Counted from the stretch's first letter, positions 29,376 through 38,752 are shown. The stretch: DNA of 64,000 nucleotides from Acidimicrobiia bacterium (GCA_027494165.1 JAOSJM010000007.1:186001-250000); one strand, 5' to 3'. Notes: generated from the sequence alone by a model not told the origin. Program-made: numbers and translations.

Positions 29376-30298
29376 TCACCCCAGTTCCTCCCACGGTGGG
29401 AGCTCGACCGGGAAGTCACGTCGCCAGCCCGTGTGGAGGTCCTCGTAGATCGGTCTGGGCTCGGGCACGTCGAAGAGCGTGCCAGGGCGAGGCCTGACCC
29501 GCCCCCTCTCCTGTGCCCAGCGCATGATCGACGCACCTGCCGTGGTCGGTGACGAAGATCATGGCGTAGAGCATCCCCGGCTGTTGCGGATGGGCCGCAC
29601 GAGCAGGCGCCGGTAGCCGAGCCCCTGCGAGCCGGTCCATGTAGAGGAACAAGTAGGCCTGCTGGCGTCGCCCGGCTCGATCTCTCCGGCCAGCCTCGCC
29701 TCCCACACCGCCTGCCATGGGCCCCACGCCCGCTAGAGCCGGGCGATGCGCTCCGGGAACCCCCTTCTCCTCGGCCAGGGCCCGTCTGGACCCGAGCATC
29801 CGCACGACGCCGCTCGTGGAGAACAGGATCCACATCTCGACCTTCGACCGGCCGGTCCGCTTCGCGCTCACGCTTGTGATCGGCGATCCGCCGGATCGTG
29901 GACCAGCGCAACTCCATCCCGTCGGGATCGAGGAACGCGAACGTAGGGGCCTGACCGGCAGCTCCGTGAGCACCTGCCCGATCGTCTCGTTGCAGTCACC
30001 CGGCACGACCCGCACGTCCCGGCCCGGATGGCGGGCGGCGAGCGACCGAAGGGCGGCCACCCGGCGGGGTGCCTTCTCGAACAGCCGCACGCGGGTGAAC
30101 GGAGGCACGACCGTCAGCGCGGTCTCCGCCGAGCCGGGAAAGGTGCGGTCGGTCCCGACGATCGCGTTGAGCGTGGTCGCCGGCGAACGCGTCGAGGTAC
30201 ACGCGGTTGACGGCGCCCTTCGATGCCCGGGCGAACGCCGACAGGTAGTCGGCGAGGATCGAGAGCTTCTCGTAGGAATGCGGATGCCACTCGCGCAT
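29376..30298 (-). CDS. tcmP: Three-Cys-motif partner protein TcmP, frameshifted
   Basis: About 305 residues. The start is the ATG at 30296-30298, preceded by GGAGGAGGTGCG. Segments: the N-terminal family signature SYEKLSILADYLSAFARA, then VNRVYLDAFAGD; ETALTVVPPFTRVRLFEKAP; VRVVPGDCNETIGQVLTELP; MELRWSTIRRIADHKR; VEMWILFSTSGVVRMLG; the aromatic QAYLFLYMDRLAG; and a C-terminal tail ending HTGWRRDFPVELPPWEEL before TGA at 29376-29378. At least three frame shifts lie near 30,190, 29,950 and 29,510-29,720. Families of this type look methyltransferase-like (DAFAG resembles motif I) and always accompany a three-Cys protein; function is undetermined. Confidence 0.78.
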
Positions 30299-31690
30299 CG
30301 CACCTCCTCCGTGGCTCCTCCGACCGTACCGAGGGGGTACGACACCGACGGCGCCCAGATGCTCGCGATCTGGAGACGGGCCGGCGGCTGCGAGTTCGCC
30401 GCTTCCGGACCGGCCGCCTCTCGCTTCGCACGGATGCGCTCGAGCAGCACCGACGCGGGCTCGTCGTTCGGGTCCTGGGGAACGAGCTGGCCCGAGAACG
30501 CTGCGGCCAGGATCGACCGCTGAAGCGTGTCCGAAGCCGCCCTCGCATTCCTGACTTCTCCACCGAGGTAGGCGTGAAGCGATAGCTGGTCATCGAGCAT
30601 CTCAGCGACTCTCCTCTGGACCGGCAGGTTTGGTATGGGCACCGGAAGCTGGCGGAGATCACGGATGTTGACACCCTTCACAGCCACACCTCGGGCCACT
30701 CGCCGCAGGAATGATTGGCATTCAGGGCTCCTGAGGAAGTGAACAAGGAACCCTCGATCTACAAAGGGGAGGGGTGCAATGCGAGCCGAATCCTGGGTAA
30801 TATTTGCCCCATCGAGCACATCGGGAACTGGTGCGACACGACCGTAGGTCCCTCGAATAGAGATGAGCACGTCCCCTCGGCGAAGCGTCGCACCAACGAA
30901 CCGCTCTGCAATCTCGGGAGCTGTCCGCATGAGTGCACTGACGTGGATGATCCCGTCCGGGTAGTCGCGCACCTTCACTACCGGGACTCCACCCCGCACG
31001 TGCTCACCCGGCTTCAAGATGCCGTACCGAATGACGCGTTCAGGGCTGGCAACCGACATCAGAGCAACCCGCTCCCATCGCGGATCGAACGCACTTCGGC
31101 GGAGCCCATCTTCAAGGCGCTTGAGTCTCGTTTGGGTCGGCGAGAGGAGGCTGTCTGCCGCGTCGAGGCGGGAAAAGTGTTCCTCGATGGCGGCGACGAT
31201 CCGATGCTGCTCGCCACATGGTGGCACCGGAAAGGGGGAAGGAAGCGAGGCCATGTTTCCCGAGATGTCGAATGTTCACGCCACGGCCCACCTTCCCGAA
31301 TTCCCCGCTCAGAGCCATGGCCCGGCAATACCAATAGACGTACTCCATGGACATGATGTGCGGGCGAACCCGCAGAAGGGTGTTTTGAAAGCAACAGCCG
31401 GGAATCTCGTCACGCCAGATCGCGGGTTTCCCCACCTCCTTCGGGCTCCCAGAGGCCTCGTTCAAGAGCAAGTCACCAGCTTCGAGTTCGAACGTAGCGG
31501 CCTCGGCCGGCTCAAAGTTCATTTCCTTCACATCAGTGACGTCGATGCCCTCCCAGGTCACATTCGCCGCCCGGAGATACGGGCGCATGTGCGGTCCCGA
31601 GTGGTTCCTCGGTGAGCGCTGCCGCCCGAGTTGGATGTCGGCAACCTCGCCGATGGTCGCCCAGACCCACCCAGGCGGCAGTTCCTTCAC
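30299..31690 (-). CDS. hsdS: Type I restriction specificity subunit HsdS, frameshifted
   Basis: About 455 residues. Starts GTG at 31688-31690 (MKELPPGWVWATIGEVADIQ, the classic HsdS opening), overlapping the hsdR stop by GTGA. Two target-recognition domains are visible: the first to about 31,290 (AATFELEAGDLLLNEASGSP, GVNIRHLGKHGLASFP), the second from RVALMSVASPERVIRYGILK to RDLRQLPVPIPNLPVQRRVA. Conserved spacer helices are EQHRIVAAIEEHFSRLDAAD and ILAAAFSGQLVPQDPNDEPA. One shift near 31,240 sits at a G run. No stop is present before tcmP in any frame, so another error hides the true end near 30,300-30,340. The DNA is visibly less GC-rich than its neighbours, common for horizontally traded TRDs. 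Confidence 0.82.
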
Positions 31691-34504
31691 GCTGCCACGA
31701 TCCCGCTCAGCTCCTCGAGCAGGTCATCGAGGTCTTGACCGAACAGCTCGCGGGCCCGGCCCAGGCCCCCGCGCTGGCTGAACGGGGGCGTCGAGCAGCT
31801 CCCTGGGCTCGATCGAGAGGCTCGCGGCAAGGTGGTCGCGGATGAGCCGGAGCCACTCAAGCTGCTCGTCGGTGAAGGATCGGCCGGCGCCCGCCTGCTG
31901 CTGGAGCCAGGCCTCGAAGCGCTCCTCGACGTGCTCGGGGAACGGGACCAGCTCGTCATCGAGCCCGAGCGCGAAGCGCACGAGTGACACGATGTTCGTG
32001 AGCACCGTCCCCGCCGAGCCCCGCACCTTCGAGGCGTCGAGCGTCTCGTAGGCCTCCCACAGCCGCTCGGGAGTCCAGCGGTGCGGAGGGTGCCCGATGG
32101 TCTCGGCCAGCTCCTTGACGTCCCTGTGGGTGAGCCGCTTCGCGTATGGGCGGCTGTAGAGCACCTGGAGGGCAGTGATCTCGTCCTTGTGATCGGCGAG
32201 GAACTGCCGGAACGAGGCGATCGTGTCGGCCGCCCGGGCCCGGGCGTCGACGGCGAACTCCGCCCGGGTGACCTCGTCCGTGCTGATCTCGTCGATGGCC
32301 TGCTCGAAGGTGCGCTGGACGTCGACCAGGAGCCCGCGGAGCTCGGGATTGGCGGCGAAGGGCCGAACGGCCTCCGCCAGCATCTCGGCCCTGGCCTTCG
32401 CAACGTCGTCCTCACCCGGCTCGGCGGCACCGCTCGCCTGCCGGGCGGCGGCGAGCTGCCGGTCGGGATCGATGGCCGCGACGAGCCCGTGCTCGATCGA
32501 GCGCAGCGACTGGCCGGCGACCTGCTCGAGGCGCTCCCGGTCGGCGGAACTGATGCGGTGGTCGATGCGGGCCAGGCGGGAGGCGAGGGTGGAGACGAGG
32601 TCCTCGCTCACCTGGCCGAGGGCTGCCTGCCGGAGCAGCTCTCCAGCGGGACTCCCCGCTTGCGCTCCAGAGGGCAGGTCTCGATCAGCTTGGTCTCGGT
32701 CACCCCGACCGCGCCGACGAGGACGAACCGGTCCTTGCGGGCGGCATCGGGGGTGACGACGCGCAGCTCGTCGTCGGAGACCGTGCGGACGCCCCGGCCC
32801 TTCATCTGCTCGAAGAAGCTCCGGGAGCGCACCATCCGCATGAACACGACCATCTCGATGGGCTTGACGTCGGTCCCGGTGGCGATCATGTCGACGGTCA
32901 CCGCGATGCGAGGGTTGTAGCCGGTCCGGAAGGCCTGGAGCAGATCCTCGGGCTTGCCGCCGTCGGAGGCCTTGTAGGTGATCTTGGCGATCACGTCGTT
33001 GCCCTTGCCCAGCTCCTCGCGGGCGATGCGGACGATGTCCTCGGCGTGCGAGTCGTCCTTGGCGAAGATCAGGGTCTTGGGGATGTGGCGCAGCCGGCCG
33101 TGCTCGTCGACCTCGCGACCGGGGAAGATCGCCGGGAGGTGGTCGCGAAGGGTCCGGACGATGGTGCGGATCTGGTCCTTGGCGACGACCTTGCGGTCGA
33201 GCTCGTCGGGGTTGTACGGGAGGTCCTGGTCGACCTGCTCCATGCGCTCCTCGCGGGTCTCCCGGTCCCGGAAGGTTGTCCAGTAGCCGGCCTCGATGGT
33301 GGAGCCGCTCTCGGTGATCGCGGTGGAGAGGCGGAACACGTCGAAGTCGACGTTCACCCCGTCGGCCACCGCCTGCGGGAATCCGTACTCCATGACCAGG
33401 TTCTGGTCGAAGAACCCGAAGGTCTGCTTGCCCGGAGTGGCGGTGAGGCCGACGAGGAACGCGTCGAAGTACTCGAGCACCTGACGCCAGACCCCGTAGA
33501 TGGAGCGGTGGCACTCGTCGACGACGATCACGTCGAAGGACTCGATCGGCAGCGCCGGGTCGTAGTCGACCTCCACCGGCCGCTCGGGCGCCACGTCGAA
33601 TCCGGATTCCTCGTCGAGGCTCTCCTCGAGGTCGGCCTCGCCCCGCAACATCGAGTAGACGCGCTGGATCGTGCCGATGCACACGCTGGCCACGGGGTCG
33701 ACCCGGTTGTGGGTGAGGTGCTGGACGTTGTAGAGCTCGGTGAACTTGCGGCCGGAGCCGGGCACCTCGAAGCCCTGGAACTCCTTGAGGGCCTGGCGGC
33801 CGAGGTTGGCCCGGTCGACAAGGAACAGGATCCGCCTGGCCTGGGCGTGGCGGATGAGCCGGTCGCAGATGTTGGCCGCGGCGAACGTCTTGCCCGAGCC
33901 GGTGGCCATCTGGATGAGCGCCCGAGGGTGGTTGTCCTTCAGGGACCGCTCGAGGTTGGTGATGGCCTCGAACTGGGCTCGGCGGAGCCGACCCGGATCC
34001 TCGTCGAGGTCCGGGAGGGCGGGGATGCGGGCTCGCAGCGTCCCTCCGCCGTGGGACGAGTGCTGCTCGATCTCCCACTCGAGGGTCTCCGGCCGGTGGA
34101 ACCAGAAGACCCGCCGGGCGGTCGGCTCGGGGTCCATTTGGCAGGTGAACCACGTCTCCGACCCGGTCGACTCGTACCCGTAGGGGCAGCCGGCCGCCGA
34201 CGAGGAAGGCCGGGATCTGCTCGGGGACGCTGCTCTGGTACTTGACCGTCTGCCACTCGACCCCAGAGAGGGTGGTCCCTTCCTTCTTGGACTCGATGAC
34301 ACCGACGGCCTGACGGTTGACGAACAACACGTAGTCGGCCGGCCCGGCGGTGGTCACCAGCTCACGGACCGCCACCCCCTTGCCGGCGTAGAGGTTGACC
34401 GCCTTGTAGTCCTGCACGACCCAGCCGGCGGCCTCCAGCATCGCGTCGATCCGCTGCCGAGCCTTCTGCTCGGGGTGTAGCTGTGGGTCGTTCGCGGAGG
34501 TCAT
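31687..34504 (-). CDS. hsdR: Type I restriction endonuclease/translocase subunit HsdR, frameshifted
   Basis: About 940 residues. The N-terminal PD-(D/E)xK nuclease (GPADYVLFVNRQAVGVIESK, with the Asp and ExK) is followed by a SF2 motor: motif I ALIQMATGSGKTFAAANI, motif II DVIVVDECHRSIYG (DECH), motif III LVGLTATPGKQTFGF, and AVTVDMIATGTDVKPIEMVV with RGVRT-type motif VI. The C-terminal helical domain (FVLVGAVGVTETKLIETCPL, then LASRLARIDHRISSADRERL and QLEWLRLIRDHLAASLSIEP) resembles EcoEI-type HsdR. Frame shifts near 34,195, 32,650 and 31,780. The ATG at 34502-34504 starts the operon; the last codons overlap hsdS. Confidence 0.88.
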
Positions 34505-34557
34505 GGCCCTTGGAGGTTACGAGGCACGGGTACTCATGCGTCAGAGATAGTCGTCGC

Positions 34558-35106
34558 TCAGAGCCCTAGCGCGCGTCGAAGTGCGCTCGCCGAGTGGGAA
34601 GGCCGGCCACGCAACCGGTGGATTCCCGGGATCGCGAATCCAGGAGTGCTCCGGCTATAGACGGAGTTCTTGAGTTCTTGGTTTCGCCGTATCGCTCTCT
34701 CGACGAGATACTGCTCGAGCTCAGCGACGACGAGTTGGTTCACACGCCCTCGAGTTCGTTCATAGGCAAGCAGGAAGAGCACCAGAGAGCCGACGTTCCC
34801 TCCCATAGCCTCATGCAGCAGGCGATAGTTACGATCGGTGAAGCATTCATCGCGGAACGTGCGACAGGTCGAACCGACGTAGAGCGGCATGTAGCCGGGC
34901 CCGCGCCGCAGAGCGAAGACGTAGCACCCGAACTCATCGCCCCATCCCTGGGCCTCGTCGTCCCAGATCTCACGGGCGGCACGCCGGTCGAGACTGCGGT
35001 CCCTAGTCCTGCCCCTTGTTGGCACCAGGAAAGGGACCACCAACCCCCGCGAACCCTCTTGTTCTTCCCCCCCCCCCCCCCCCCCCCCCCCCCGACCCCC
35101 CTGCAA
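34558..35106 (-). CDS. GIY-YIG-like nuclease domain protein (N-terminus uncertain)
   Basis: Up to 182 residues. The core GCYVFALRRGPGYMPLYVGS has the spacing of a GIY-YIG nuclease (CYVF standing for GIY, YVG for YIG), followed by RTFRDECFTDRNYRLLHEAM with an Arg and Glu suitable for the active site, LVLFLLAYERTRGRVNQLVV and a helical C-terminus with basic residues. The open frame starts with a Gly-rich stretch (MQGGRGGGGGGGG) made by a 27-base C run, so the true start is probably lost there. The DNA is visibly more A/T-rich than the rest. It sits 53 bp upstream of hsdR in the same direction and is likely a defence-island accessory. A catalytic role is inference. Confidence 0.6.
   Translation of the reverse strand: MQGGRGGGGGGGGEEQEGSRGLVVPFLVPTRGRTRDRSLDRRAAREIWDDEAQGWGDEFGCYVFALRRGPGYMPLYVGSTCRTFRDECFTDRNYRLLHEAMGGNVGSLVLFLLAYERTRGRVNQLVVAELEQYLVERAIRRNQELKNSVYSRSTPGFAIPGIHRLRGRPSHSASALRRALGL
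35067..35093. repeat. 27-base poly-C run (with C8 and C10 runs nearby at 35,221-35,244)
   Basis: A continuous run of C followed by further short C runs within 180 bp, between the GIY-YIG gene and the end of the response-regulator frame. No codon logic explains it: the response regulator should stop near 35,245-35,255 but runs on through this DNA. Long homopolymers are unlikely to be genuine in a GC-rich bacterial genome and mark a low-quality assembly join, or a phase-variable tract if real. Confidence 0.8.
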
Positions 35107-35901
35107 TCATTCCATCTCACGATCAGATCGGGAAGTGGAAAGGGACGCCCCCCTTGTTTGCGAGGAACGGCAAACCCTCGGGTTGGTAGGGATTGCCGGT
35201 TCCTCGGCTGAGGACCGCGGCCCCCCCCACGCCACCCCCCCCCCGGGGACGACGACGCCGGCCTCGTAGGCGAGCATCACGAGTTGGGCCCGGTCGCGGG
35301 CGTCGAGCTTGGTGAGCAGCCGGCTCACGTGGGTCTTCGCCGTGCCGTAGGACATGAACAGCGTCTCGGCGATCTCGGTGTTCGACAGGCCGTTGGCCAC
35401 CGCGGCGAGCACCTCGATCTCCCGGGGCGTGAGCGTCTCGAGGGACTTGCGCAACTCGGTGGCCGGCGCGACGGGACGGCGCACGAACTCCTCGACCAGC
35501 CGCCGGGTGACGGACGGCGCCAGCAGCGCCTCGCCGTTCGCGACCACCCGCACCGCGGCGATCAGGTCGTCGGGGTTGGTGTCCTTGAGGAGGAACCCGC
35601 TCGCCCCCGCGTGCAGGGCCTCGAACACGTACTCGTCGAGGTCGAACATCGTGAGGATCAGCACCCGTGTCGACGCGAGGCGCTCGTCGGCGGTGATCCG
35701 CCTCGTCGCCTCGACGCCGTCCATCTCGGGCATCCGGATGTCCATGAGGACGACGTCGGGCCGCTCGCGGGAGACAAGCTCGACCGCGGCCTGCCCGTCG
35801 GCGGCCTCCCCGACCACCTCGATGTCGGGGGCGGTCCCCAGCAGCACGGCGAAGCCGCTGCGCACCAGGGCCTGGTCGTCGGCGATCGCGACGCGGATCA
35901 T
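35107..35901 (-). CDS. NarL/FixJ-family response regulator (C-terminal read-through)
   Basis: The receiver domain (IRVAIADDQALVRSGFAVLL, with DD; phospho-acceptor Asp in VVLMDIRMPEMDG; LILTMFDLDEYVFEAL; Lys in GFLLKD) is joined to a LuxR-type HTH (ETLTPREIEVLAAVANGLSN, TEIAETLFMSYGTAKTHVSR). Natural proteins end around AGVVVPG, at about 35,245; the following ~45 residues (GGVAWGGPRSSAEEP onward) are read-through into the C-rich junction. The ATG (35899-35901) overlaps the histidine-kinase stop by ATGA. Activated by the co-encoded kinase, it would bind DNA; a 24-bp palindrome upstream of the kinase gene is a possible site. Targets are unknown. Confidence 0.88.
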   Translation of the reverse strand: MIRVAIADDQALVRSGFAVLLGTAPDIEVVGEAADGQAAVELVSRERPDVVLMDIRMPEMDGVEATRRITADERLASTRVLILTMFDLDEYVFEALHAGASGFLLKDTNPDDLIAAVRVVANGEALLAPSVTRRLVEEFVRRPVAPATELRKSLETLTPREIEVLAAVANGLSNTEIAETLFMSYGTAKTHVSRLLTKLDARDRAQLVMLAYEAGVVVPGGGVAWGGPRSSAEEPAIPTNPRVCRSSQTRGASLSTSRSDREME

Positions 35902-37040
35902 GCTGAGCGCTCCGGGTCGTAGGGCAGGGAGGCGGCGACGCGGAACCCGCCGTCGGGGCCCGCCCCGACCGACAGCGACCCGCCGTAGACGGCCACGCGC
36001 TCGCGCATGCCGACCAGGCCGTGGCCGCGGCTCGGGGCGCCGTTCGGTCCCCGGCCGTCGTCGGTGACGTCGATGGACAGCAGACCGGACCCGTTGGTGA
36101 GCCGGACGACGGCCCGGTAGGCGTCGGCGTGACGCAGGGCGTTGGTGAGCGCCTCCTGGACGATGCGGTACGCGGCGAGCCCGACGCCGCGCGGCACGTC
36201 GGCGACGTCGCCGTCGACCTTCAGGTCGACCCGGAGGCCGGCGTCGGTCACCTGGTGGGCCAGGCGGGGCAGGTCGGCCAGCCCCGGGGCCGGCGTGTAG
36301 GCGGGGCTCCCGTCGGGGTTGCGGACCTCGCCGAGCAGCCAGCGGATCTCGGTCAGGGCCGACCGGCTCGTCCGGGCGATGTTCTCGAAGGACCGCCGGG
36401 CCTCGGCCGGATCGGACTCCATGACCCGGCCCCCCGCACCGGCCTGCACCGCGATGACCCCCAGCGAGTGGGCCACGACGTCGTGCAGCTCCTGGGCGAT
36501 GCGCAGCCGCTCGTCGGCGGCGGCCCGCTGCGCGGCGGCGAGCTGCTCCTTCTCGTTGGCCTCGATGAGGCGGTGCCGGGACTGCATGGTCCAACCCACG
36601 GAGAACGCGACCCCGAACATGGCGGCGGTCGACACCAGCTCCCCGGCGGCGAAGTCGGGGACGTCGCCGGCGAGGAGCGCGACGAGCGCCGCCCCCATGA
36701 GGGTCGCGCTCACCGCCACCTCGCGGGCGCCACGGTACGCCCCCACCGTGTAGGCGCCGAACAGGAGCATGAACGGCAGCATGCCCTCGTCGTAGTCCCG
36801 CAGCATGAAGATCGCGACGGACACCGTCGAGACGGCGAAGACCGCGGTCGGCGCCCGGCGCCGCGCGTAGTAGGGCAGCGTGGCGGCCAGCACCAGCACG
36901 AGCCCGATCCCGTCGAAGTCCCGGTAGGCGTCGGGGCTCGAGTCCGAGCCCGCGGCGGTGGTGAGCAGGCCCGCCACGACGATGACGGTGCCGGTCAGGA
37001 GGTCCAGGGCCCACGGAGTCGGGCGACGCCATCGCTTCAC
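35898..37040 (-). CDS. NarL-type sensor histidine kinase (HisKA_3)
   Basis: 380 residues. About four or five TM helices fill the N-terminal ~150 residues (LDLLTGTVIVVAGLLTTAAG, LVLVLAATLPYYARRR, LPFMLLFGAYTVGAY). The dimerisation/phospho-acceptor helix RLRIAQELHDVVAHSLGVIA contains the His of the HisKA_3 H-box; the HATPase_c part has IVQEALTNALRHADAY (N-box) and VTDDGRGPNGAPSRGHGLVG (G-box). Desk-type kinases of this class respond to envelope or small-molecule stress. It is co-transcribed with the overlapping response regulator. The frame is intact and the start ATG lies 55 bp from the 24-bp palindrome. Confidence 0.92.
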   Translation of the reverse strand: MKRWRRPTPWALDLLTGTVIVVAGLLTTAAGSDSSPDAYRDFDGIGLVLVLAATLPYYARRRAPTAVFAVSTVSVAIFMLRDYDEGMLPFMLLFGAYTVGAYRGAREVAVSATLMGAALVALLAGDVPDFAAGELVSTAAMFGVAFSVGWTMQSRHRLIEANEKEQLAAAQRAAADERLRIAQELHDVVAHSLGVIAVQAGAGGRVMESDPAEARRSFENIARTSRSALTEIRWLLGEVRNPDGSPAYTPAPGLADLPRLAHQVTDAGLRVDLKVDGDVADVPRGVGLAAYRIVQEALTNALRHADAYRAVVRLTNGSGLLSIDVTDDGRGPNGAPSRGHGLVGMRERVAVYGGSLSVGAGPDGGFRVAASLPYDPERSA

Positions 37041-37094
37041 GACGCCACGCTACCGGTCCCTCGCCGGCACCGCATCGGCCTCGGGGCCGGGAGT

Positions 37095-37118
37095 CGCGTA
37101 CGTCTCGAGACGTACGCG
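37095..37118. promoter_or_regulatory. 24-bp perfect palindrome between divergent kinase and CPBP genes
   Basis: CGCGTACGTCTC immediately followed by its reverse complement GAGACGTACGCG, with no spacer. It lies 55 bp upstream of the histidine-kinase start and 157 bp upstream of the CPBP gene, so it can serve either promoter. Perfect symmetry over 24 bp is far beyond what chance gives in this length of DNA and points to a dimeric regulator site, for example the adjacent NarL-type response regulator. The regulator is inferred, not shown. Confidence 0.6.
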
Positions 37119-37274
37119 CGCCCGCCGGACCAGGCGCATCAGGACGACCCGGGGCCGACCGACGATGGCCGCCAGGCGGACGACGTCGGGCCCGATGTGG
37201 CGCATCGTCGACGGGACGGCAAGCGCAGTGCACGAGACCGAGGAGGCGACGTGCACGACACCCCGGAGGCGACG

Positions 37275-38099
37275 ATGAGCACCACCGACACACCCCTGCG
37301 CCGGGGGCTCCCGCCCGACGGCGTCCCCACCTCACACCGACCTGCCCGGCCCTCCCGTCGGGTCGCGATCCCGCAGTACTCACGACGGTCCATCCTGGCC
37401 ATCTGGGCGGCGGCCACCGTGCCGATGGGGTTGCTGGCCTGGGTCGGCGCTCCCGCCCTGGCGTCGTCGTTCGAAGGCAGCTTCGCCCTCGGACGGGCGC
37501 TCATCGTGTGCCTGGCCGCCGGCCTGGTCTGGCAGGGCGTGCTCGTCGCCGTCCTCGTGTGGCGCGAGCAACGCAGCCTGCGCTGGTCGACGCTGCGGGA
37601 GGCCCTGTGGCTGCGCGCGCCCCGCAACCCGAAGACCGGGCGCACCGGTGGGCGGGTCTGGCTCGTCGTGGTGCCGCTGATCCTGGCCCTCGCCCTCACC
37701 GAGCTCCTCCCCGGCCTGCCGATCCCGTCTGATCGGGACCTTGGCGGTCTCCTCGAGTCCGACGCGGGGAGGACCCTCATGAGCGGCGCCTGGGGCTGGC
37801 TCGCCGTCATGCTCGTCAGCTCCGTCTTCAACACCGTGCTGGGCGAGGAGCTCCTCTTCCGCGGCTTCCTGCTGCCGAGGATGAACGGCGCCTTCGGCGA
37901 GCGCGACTGGGTCGCCAACGGGGTCCTGTTCGCCGCGTACCACGTGCACGTTCCCTGGGTGATCCCGGTCGCGCTCCTCGACACGCTGATCCTGGCCCAC
38001 CCCACGAAGCGGTACCGCAGCGCCTGGATCGGCATCGCCGTGCACAGCGCGCAGAGCGTCGTCGTGATGGCGCTGGTGCTGTCGCTCGTGGTCTCGTGA
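37275..38099 (+). CDS. CPBP family intramembrane metalloprotease/bacteriocin-immunity-like protein
   Basis: 274 residues with about seven hydrophobic segments. The Abi/CPBP motifs are present: GEELLFRGFLLPRMN (EExxxR, residues around 195-205), FAAYHVHVPW (His motif) and HSAQSVVVMA near the C-terminus. CPBP proteins relate to CAAX prenyl proteases and bacteriocin-immunity proteins; most actinobacterial members have no known substrate. It is divergent from the two-component system, which might regulate it. The ATG at 37275 is chosen because the preceding in-frame stretch is antisense to the kinase gene. Confidence 0.88.
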   Translation: MSTTDTPLRRGLPPDGVPTSHRPARPSRRVAIPQYSRRSILAIWAAATVPMGLLAWVGAPALASSFEGSFALGRALIVCLAAGLVWQGVLVAVLVWREQRSLRWSTLREALWLRAPRNPKTGRTGGRVWLVVVPLILALALTELLPGLPIPSDRDLGGLLESDAGRTLMSGAWGWLAVMLVSSVFNTVLGEELLFRGFLLPRMNGAFGERDWVANGVLFAAYHVHVPWVIPVALLDTLILAHPTKRYRSAWIGIAVHSAQSVVVMALVLSLVVS

Positions 38100-38113
38100 G
38101 CGGCCGGCGCGGG

Positions 38114-38704
38114 TCAGCGGGCGCGCTCGTAGCGGCAGACCTGCACACCGGTGCCGGCTGTCGTGACCGAGGTGAGCTCGAAGACCCGCGCCTGGCCGTC
38201 GCCCGGGAAGATGGTCTTGCCGCCGCCGAGGACGATCGGCTCGATCATGAGGGCGAGCTCGTCGACGAGGTCGGCCGCCAGCAACGCCCGAGCGACCGAC
38301 GCGCTTCCCATCACGTTGACGTCACCGCCGGCCCGGTCGCGCAGCTCGGACACCTTCCCCACCAGGTCGTCACCCCGGACGATCGTGGTCGGCTCCCACG
38401 TGAGGTCCGCGTCGGACAGGGTGTCGGTCACGACGTACTTCTGGACCCGGTTCATCCAGTCCGCGAACGGGTCGCCGGCCCGATCGGGCCACGCCCCGGC
38501 CATGACCTGCCACGTGCGCCGGCCCTGGAGGAGGGCGTCGGTGCGCCCGGACATCTCGTCGATCGCCGCCCCCATGACCTCGGGGTCGAAGAACGGCATC
38601 GACCAGCCTCCGTGGCGGAACCCACCGTCGGTGTCCTCGTCGGGGCCGCCGGGGGCCTGCACGACCCCGTCCAGGCTGATGAACTCGCTGATCACGATGC
38701 GCAT
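38114..38704 (-). CDS. Dihydrofolate-reductase-like (RibD C-terminal domain) protein
   Basis: 196 residues, the usual size of the actinobacterial DHFR/RibD_C family. It begins RIVISEFISLDGVVQAPGGP, contains ALLQGRRTWQVMAG, YVVTDTLSDADLTWEPTTI and VMGSASVARALLAADLVDEL, and ends with VFELTSVTTAGTGVQVCRY. These proteins bind NADPH and reduce pterin-like or flavin-precursor substrates; many are uncharacterised. It is convergent with the CPBP gene, 14 bp apart. The frame is intact. Confidence 0.9.
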   Translation of the reverse strand: MRIVISEFISLDGVVQAPGGPDEDTDGGFRHGGWSMPFFDPEVMGAAIDEMSGRTDALLQGRRTWQVMAGAWPDRAGDPFADWMNRVQKYVVTDTLSDADLTWEPTTIVRGDDLVGKVSELRDRAGGDVNVMGSASVARALLAADLVDELALMIEPIVLGGGKTIFPGDGQARVFELTSVTTAGTGVQVCRYERAR

Positions 38705-38752
38705 GCCGCATTCTGACGATCACACGGCCGTGATCCGTCGCGGGCGCGCCGG

